Shown here: in pieces, positions 21,135 to 24,826 of the stretch
Position numbering within the stretch: position 1 is the first letter of the stretch
Layout: each line of letters starts with the position of its first letter
Assembly: GCA_005879065.1 (NCBI GenBank)
Contig: VBLU01000078.1
Location: forward strand, 1-24,826
DNA: 24,826 nucleotides
Direction of reading: 5' to 3'
Source: Methanobacteriota archaeon
GTDB lineage: Archaea; Thermoplasmatota; Thermoplasmata; RBG-16-68-12
The notes under the pieces: model-generated
Seen by the model: the letters and a program-made list of their open reading frames with translations, nothing else
What the model was told of the DNA's origin: nothing
Databases searched by the model: none
Program-made: the position numbers and the translations under genes

Positions 21135-21144
21135 TTAATATAAG
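21135..21144 (-). promoter_or_regulatory. TATA-like box for the DUF106-cmk-cbf5-M48 operon
   Basis: Minus strand cttatattaa is centred 25 bp before GTG at 21115, between the prefoldin stop and the DUF106 start, splitting the long run of minus-strand genes into two transcription units. Confidence 0.6.
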
Positions 21145-21173
21145 GATTTGCCAGCGCTCGGCCGGGAGAAAAT

Positions 21174-21542
21174 TCAGTTGCCTTCCGCGGCCGCGGGCGA
21201 GGTCCCGAGGGCCGCTTGGATCTTCGTCGCGAGATCTTCATACCGCTCGGAAAGAGCCTTCTCCTGCTTCTGGAGCGACTTGACTCGGATCGTGAGCGTC
21301 TCCTTGTGCTCCTCGAGCTCCTTCTTCAGCCCTTCGCGGTCGTCCTGGCGCACGAGCAGCATGCCGATGCTCTTGTAGATCGGCGTCTCCCCCGTGAGTT
21401 TATTGAGTTCTTCGAGGGTCCCCTCGACCTCGCGCAACTTGGCCTCGAGTTGCATGCGCTGGCTCGCGAGGACCTGGAGCTGGTTCTGCAACTGTTGGTA
21501 CTGTGCGATCTGGTTCTGCAACTGCGGGGAGATGTCCTTCAC
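21174..21542 (-). CDS. pfdB: Prefoldin subunit beta
   Basis: A 122-aa chaperone subunit that captures unfolded proteins as part of the alpha2-beta4 prefoldin jellyfish. Two long coiled coils flank a central hairpin: ISPQLQNQIAQYQQLQNQLQ with QRMQLEAKLREVEGTLEEL, then GETPIYKSIGMLLVRQ and the second coil LKKELEEHKETLTIRVKSL. The GTG start at 21542 overlaps the pcc1 stop as GTGA. Usual length for beta prefoldin. It closes the exosome-L37Ae-rpoP-pcc1 operon. Confidence 0.94.
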   Translation of the reverse strand: MKDISPQLQNQIAQYQQLQNQLQVLASQRMQLEAKLREVEGTLEELNKLTGETPIYKSIGMLLVRQDDREGLKKELEEHKETLTIRVKSLQKQEKALSERYEDLATKIQAALGTSPAAAEGN

Positions 21543-21778
21543 GAAGTCACCTCGCGCCGCACACGGGCGGCGACGTCCGCCCAACGGAGATACGAATTCA
21601 CCGCGGCGCGCAGGGCGCTCGTGTCCTCCGCATCAATCGTCAGGGTCACGCGGCCCCGCGCCGCCCGCAAGGAGACGCGGGCCTTCGGGACATCCCGTCC
21701 CGCCTCGGGACGCAGGGACTCATAGACGACCTTCGCATCCGGACCCGCGAAGGTGATCGTCGCGCGGCGCATGGTCAC
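21539..21778 (-). CDS. pcc1: KEOPS complex subunit Pcc1
   Basis: A 79-aa subunit of the KEOPS complex, which makes t6A at tRNA position 37; Pcc1 dimers bind Kae1 and tRNA. The sequence ATITFAGPDAKVVYESLRPE, then RVSLRAARGRVTLTIDAEDTSALRAAVNSYLRW is the family alpha/beta fold, and its place between rpoP and prefoldin beta is the conserved archaeal position. Start GTG at 21778 overlaps the rpoP stop as GTGA; ATG at 21772 is an equally possible start two codons in. Confidence 0.88.
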   Translation of the reverse strand: MTMRRATITFAGPDAKVVYESLRPEAGRDVPKARVSLRAARGRVTLTIDAEDTSALRAAVNSYLRWADVAARVRREVTS

Positions 21779-21909
21779 CGGGCCTTGACGACCTTCTTCA
21801 CGTTCGGCCGCTCCTTGTAGAACATCTTGGAGCCGCACCGCTCGCACTGGATGCCGACCGTGTTGATGTTCGCCCGGATCGGCTCGAGGCACTTCGCGCA
21901 CTTGTACAT
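21775..21909 (-). CDS. rpoP: RNA polymerase subunit P (Rpo12)
   Basis: A 44-aa zinc-ribbon RNA polymerase subunit (Rpb12/Rpc10 homologue). It is MYKCAKCLEPI...CERCGSKMFYKERP, with CxxC at 4-7 and 22-25 and the basic tail VKKVVKAR. The ATG at 21909 follows the L37Ae stop by a single base. Gene length is exactly typical. Confidence 0.93.
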   Translation of the reverse strand: MYKCAKCLEPIRANINTVGIQCERCGSKMFYKERPNVKKVVKAR

Positions 21910-21910
21910 C

Positions 21911-22198
21911 TCAGGCCTCCCCCGCCTTCGCCTCGGGCTTGTCCGCGGTCTCCTGGACCTCCCGTTTGAAGGACGTCGTCACGATCGGGCGGTAGGCGCC
22001 ACCCGCGAAGACGTACCCGCACCGACGGCAGGTCCACACCCCGGTCGACGACCGACGCACCGCGACCGCGGCACACCGCGGGCACACGTGTCGGTGCTTC
22101 AGGCCCTCCTCGATCTCCTGCATCCGGCGGCGGATCCGCACACCGTATCGGGGCCCGAACCGGCCGACACTGCCTGACTTCCGCGTGCGACGTGCCAT
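21911..22198 (-). CDS. rpl37ae: 50S ribosomal protein L37Ae
   Basis: A 95-aa ribosomal protein of the large subunit (eL43). It starts MARRTRKSGSVGRFGPRYGVRIRRR, then the zinc ribbon CPRCAAVAVRRSSTGVWTCRRCGYVFAGGAYRP. The ATG at 22198 is the family start; an ATG four codons upstream is dropped as it overlaps rrp42. The C-terminal 20 residues after the ribbon (KREVQETADKPEAKAGEA) are an acidic/Ala tail. It sits between rrp42 and rpoP, the standard archaeal order. Confidence 0.94.
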   Translation of the reverse strand: MARRTRKSGSVGRFGPRYGVRIRRRMQEIEEGLKHRHVCPRCAAVAVRRSSTGVWTCRRCGYVFAGGAYRPIVTTSFKREVQETADKPEAKAGEA

Positions 22199-22206
22199 GG
22201 AGGACC

Positions 22207-22986
22207 TCAAGAGGATCGAAGGACGGGACGGATCGCGCGGCCGACGCGCTGGGCCGTCTCGATAATCCGCTTCACCTCGTCATAGGAGAAGCTTCCACTT
22301 AAGCCTTTTTGCATCGCCCGAATGTCTTCGTTTTCATCCGTCGTCACGGTGATCCTGGCATCGGCCATCCGCTCCTCGTCGAGGCTCGGATCGACGACGA
22401 GGAGGTCCTTGATCTTCGCCGTCGTGACGCTCACGGGCCAGTGCTCGATCGGCAGGGCGAAGTCCTCGCCGAGGCCGAGGTTCTTCGCGGGGACGACGGT
22501 CGATGCGAGGGCGGCGACGGCGCCGTACGAGCACGCGTCGAACAGGTTCCCGTCGTAATCGAGCACGTGGATGTCGATGAACATGATCCAGACCTTCTCC
22601 TTCGGGGTGATGCACAGCTTCTCCATGTTCACCATCTTCGATTCGCGGATCCCGCGATCGACCACCCGCGCGAGTTCGATCGCGTCTGGCCTCGGAGGCC
22701 CCGCCTCAAACGTGGGGCTCGCCATCGGGATCAGCTCGACGCTCGTCGAAAGCACGCCCGTGTTCGGCGTGTCCGGATACGGCTCGCCGACGGACATCTT
22801 GATCCCGACGAGGATGTCTGTGTTCCCGAGCTTGGCCCGGGCGCTCCCTTCCGCCGTCTTGACGAACGACCGTTGAATGGCGACCTTCCGTGGTTCGTCG
22901 AGCACGCGGCCGTCCACGCGCTGGCCCGTCGAGGCCAAGCGGTAGACGTGGGCCCGCATCAACTCCGAGACGATCTCTTCACTCAT
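22207..22986 (-). CDS. rrp42: Exosome subunit Rrp42
   Basis: A 259-aa RNase PH-fold protein, the non-catalytic partner of Rrp41 in the hexameric archaeal exosome ring. Landmarks are GQRVDGRVLDEPRKVAI, GSARAKLGNTDILVGIKMSVG, PNTGVLSTSVELIPMASPTFE, MEKLCITPKEKVWIMFIDI and the typical LDYDGNLFDACSYGAVAAL. Its ATG overlaps the rrp41 stop by one base (TGATG). The phosphate-site residues of Rrp41 are absent, as expected for Rrp42. Confidence 0.95.
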   Translation of the reverse strand: MSEEIVSELMRAHVYRLASTGQRVDGRVLDEPRKVAIQRSFVKTAEGSARAKLGNTDILVGIKMSVGEPYPDTPNTGVLSTSVELIPMASPTFEAGPPRPDAIELARVVDRGIRESKMVNMEKLCITPKEKVWIMFIDIHVLDYDGNLFDACSYGAVAALASTVVPAKNLGLGEDFALPIEHWPVSVTTAKIKDLLVVDPSLDEERMADARITVTTDENEDIRAMQKGLSGSFSYDEVKRIIETAQRVGRAIRPVLRSS

Positions 22987-23822
22987 CAGATCCCCTCCGG
23001 GCCGAAGTCGTCCTCGGGCGGGGGCGGCAGCTCCGATTCCGGCATGGGTGGCGGCGGGACCGGCGGCGACTCCCTCAGGATGTCCTCGAGGGTCGTGGAG
23101 TACCGCCGCCGGAGGGCATCCCGTTGCAATTCATAGAGGCGATGCGTCGCGTCAATCGACATCTCCATCGCCTTCTGGAACTCGTCGAATGTGAGATGTC
23201 CGTCCATCTGGAGCAGAACGATCTCGCCGGTTCGCGGGACGATCGCCATGGGGCAGTCCGCGTCCCCGAAGTTGTCCTCTTCCTTGTTCAGGTCGACGCA
23301 GACGACGCCGTCGATCTTCCCCGAGGCGCAGGACGCGACGAGGTCCCGCATCGGTACGCCGGCGTCGGCCAGGGCCACGCTCGCGGCCGTCAGGCCCGCA
23401 CACCGCGTCCCCGCATCCGCTTGGAGGACCTCGATGAAGATGTCGACCGACGTCCGAGGGAATTGTTCCTTGAACACGACGGCCGAGAACGCCTCCGAGA
23501 TCACCTTCGAGATCTCGACGGAACGCCGATCCGGCCCCGGCCGCTTCCGGTCGGAGACGCTGAAGGGCGCCATGTTGTACCGGCACTGGACGAGCGCCCG
23601 CGCCGGGTCCTGCAGGTGCCTCGGGTGGGCCTCCCTCGGCCCGTAGACGGCGGCGAGGACCTTGTTGCCGCCCCACTCGATGTAGGCGGAGCCGTCCGCG
23701 CGCCGGAGGACTCCCGCTTCGATCCGGACCGGCCTCAGCTCGTCCGGTTTCCGGCCGTCCAGCCGTCGGCCGTCCGCCCTGATCAATTTCATCTGCTTCT
23801 CGATGTGCTCGATGTCTTCCAT
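22986..23822 (-). CDS. rrp41: Exosome catalytic subunit Rrp41 with Pro-rich tail
   Basis: A 278-aa phosphorolytic 3'-5' exoribonuclease subunit. It has LIRADGRRLDGRKPDELRPV, GSAYIEWGGNKVLAAVYGPRE, the RNA-binding RCRYNM-like VQCRYNMAPFS, ADAGTRCAGLTAASVALADAG, and the catalytic acidic region DNFGDADCPMAIVPRTGEI. After the RNase PH fold (about residue 245) comes an extension, PPVPPPPMPESELPPPPEDD, longer than I expect in archaeal Rrp41. ATG at 23822 follows the rrp4 stop; GAGGAG overlapping that stop is a good Shine-Dalgarno at 8-9 nt. Confidence 0.95.
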   Translation of the reverse strand: MEDIEHIEKQMKLIRADGRRLDGRKPDELRPVRIEAGVLRRADGSAYIEWGGNKVLAAVYGPREAHPRHLQDPARALVQCRYNMAPFSVSDRKRPGPDRRSVEISKVISEAFSAVVFKEQFPRTSVDIFIEVLQADAGTRCAGLTAASVALADAGVPMRDLVASCASGKIDGVVCVDLNKEEDNFGDADCPMAIVPRTGEIVLLQMDGHLTFDEFQKAMEMSIDATHRLYELQRDALRRRYSTTLEDILRESPPVPPPPMPESELPPPPEDDFGPEGI

Positions 23823-23834
23823 ACGAATTGCTCC

Positions 23835-24533
23835 TCAGGCGGGCCTCGGGCCCGTCGTGGACCGACGTTCTCGTTCGATGAGCTCCCGGACGGCCTCCGT
23901 GAGCCCGTAGGATTGGGCGCGCTCCTCGATCAGGCGGATCGCGCTCGCGGCGACGGCGGTGTCACGGTCCTCTCCGTCCAACCAAATCCGGCCGTTCTGT
24001 CCCACGTAGATGTGGCACCCCGTGAGTTCCGTGAGGAGGGAGATCATGCTCCCCTGTTTTCCGATGACCCGGGGGACCTTCGTCGGAGAGATTTCCATCA
24101 CGATGCCGCCATTGAGACGGCGGGCCTCCCTCTCCTGCATCGTCAGCTGGACCCGCTTGATCTCGTCCACGCTGAGCACGTGGCCCATGATGACGTCGCC
24201 GACCTTCAGGTAGCGAGAGGTGTCGCCGAACTCCACCCGCCACGGGGACTCCGTCGCATGGAGAGGGGCTGGATACGGCGAGTTGATGTCGACCAGCCAG
24301 TGGGATGGCCCGAGGTCGACGACCTCGCCGATGACCGCGTCCCCTCGTTGAGGGATGTACCGGCCATTGAGGGGGATCACGCTCACGAGGCCGTCATGCT
24401 CGTTCCGAATGCCCAATTGCGCCGCGAAAACTTGCCCGCCCTCGATGTACGTTCCCGGTCCGGGCTTCAGCCCGGGGCCGCCGACGGCTTCGCCCGGAAT
24501 GACAATCGGGCGGAGCGACCCGCTACTTTCCAT
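23835..24533 (-). CDS. rrp4: Exosome RNA-binding subunit Rrp4
   Basis: A 232-aa cap protein of the archaeal exosome, which feeds RNA into the Rrp41/42 ring. The N-terminal domain has IVIPGEAVGGPGLKPGPGTYIEGG, an S1 domain covers about 60-135 (RGDAVIGEVVDLGPSHWLVDI), and a KH domain follows with ISPTKVPRVIGKQGSMISLLTE (GKQG as GxxG) and CHIYVGQNGRIWLDG. The ATG at 24533 is chosen since the conserved part begins within ten residues; the longer frame upstream is low-complexity and lacks promoter support. No good TATA box was found in the 113 bp before it. SBDS and proteasome genes that often precede rrp4 are absent here. Confidence 0.94.
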   Translation of the reverse strand: MESSGSLRPIVIPGEAVGGPGLKPGPGTYIEGGQVFAAQLGIRNEHDGLVSVIPLNGRYIPQRGDAVIGEVVDLGPSHWLVDINSPYPAPLHATESPWRVEFGDTSRYLKVGDVIMGHVLSVDEIKRVQLTMQEREARRLNGGIVMEISPTKVPRVIGKQGSMISLLTELTGCHIYVGQNGRIWLDGEDRDTAVAASAIRLIEERAQSYGLTEAVRELIERERRSTTGPRPA

Positions 24534-24646
24534 TGGTGTCTCGCTCTCACGCAACGCGTCGAAATGGAGGCGGCTACTTGAGCCTTTGGGTGCTCGCCTC
24601 CCAATCCTTCGATCTGTCGGCAGCAGGGCGCGGATCCCCATCGCCT

Positions 24647-24826
24647 TCAGTGAATTGGACGGTTCGGACCCTGCGCGGGATGCTTCCAATCCCACCAAGC
24701 GTAAACTGCACCTCCGCCCACGATGACGGAGAGGCTGCCGAACCCGATGACGAACGATTCGAGGTTCGTGGAAAGCGCGAAGAAGAGGGTCGCGGCGACG
24801 CAGAAGACGGTCAGCGCGACGGACGC
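24647..24826 (-). CDS. C-terminal end of a membrane protein (5' end outside window)
   Basis: The last 59 codons of a gene entering from the right edge. Two hydrophobic helices are visible, SVALTVFCVAATLFFALS and FVIGFGSLSVIVGGGAVYAW, joined by a short TNLES loop, then a polar tail WDWKHPAQGPNRPIH and TGA at 24649-24647. The frame is open from the window edge, and a real coding frame is supported by the amphipathic sense of the translation. No family recognised. It lies 113 bp upstream of rrp4 on the same strand. Confidence 0.6.
   Translation of the reverse strand, partial: ASVALTVFCVAATLFFALSTNLESFVIGFGSLSVIVGGGAVYAWWDWKHPAQGPNRPIH

Overview
The window reads as a piece of a GC-rich archaeal chromosome, most likely from the Thermoplasmata (Thermoplasmatota). 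This is inferred from gene content and order, not from a tree. The evidence is an archaeal exosome operon (Rrp4, Rrp41, Rrp42) with ribosomal protein L37Ae, RNA polymerase subunit P, KEOPS Pcc1 and prefoldin beta; archaeal-type riboflavin genes (RibL, RibC); a geranylgeranyl reductase-family protein; and many genes with a TATA-like box about 25-34 bp before the start codon, the layout of leaderless or nearly leaderless transcripts. No transposase, phage gene, CRISPR array or integrase was seen.

Layout. (1) 1-5542: a one-carbon and purine block. FolD (minus, cut by the window edge) diverges from a two-domain HTH regulator, followed on the plus strand by a geranylgeranyl reductase-like flavoprotein, MetF, PurH and PurN. 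FolD and MetF interconvert folate C1 units; PurN and PurH consume formyl-folate in purine synthesis. (2) 5543-6369: an intergenic stretch with two copies of a hairpin-containing element, then a GAF-domain gene broken by an internal deletion. (3) 6403-10350: minus-strand accessory genes: a secreted Ca-loop protein, a three-helix membrane protein and an HTH regulator in tandem, a TRAM RNA-binding protein, a zinc-ribbon membrane protein, an unknown small protein and a multi-zinc-ribbon protein. (4) 10496-13828: methionyl-tRNA synthetase, an unknown protein and a PHP-domain phosphoesterase. (5) 16330-13831, minus: ribB-ribL-ribC-ribH with overlapping ends, then a roadblock/LC7 protein. (6) 16440-17606: a phosphoglucose/phosphomannose isomerase and, facing it, tRNA-Ser(GGA) interrupted in the T arm. 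(7) 24826-17635, minus: tail of a membrane protein, then rrp4-rrp41-rrp42-rpl37ae-rpoP-pcc1-pfdB, a new promoter, then DUF106 insertase-cmk-cbf5-M48 protease.

The most interesting non-coding signals are the 32-nt insertion in the T arm of tRNA-Ser; the duplicated hairpin element at 5563-5810, which on the minus strand looks like two small TATA-to-terminator transcription units; and a pair of TGTCTGACA dyads 42 bp apart between folD and the divergent HTH gene. All calls come from reading the sequence; no database search was possible.
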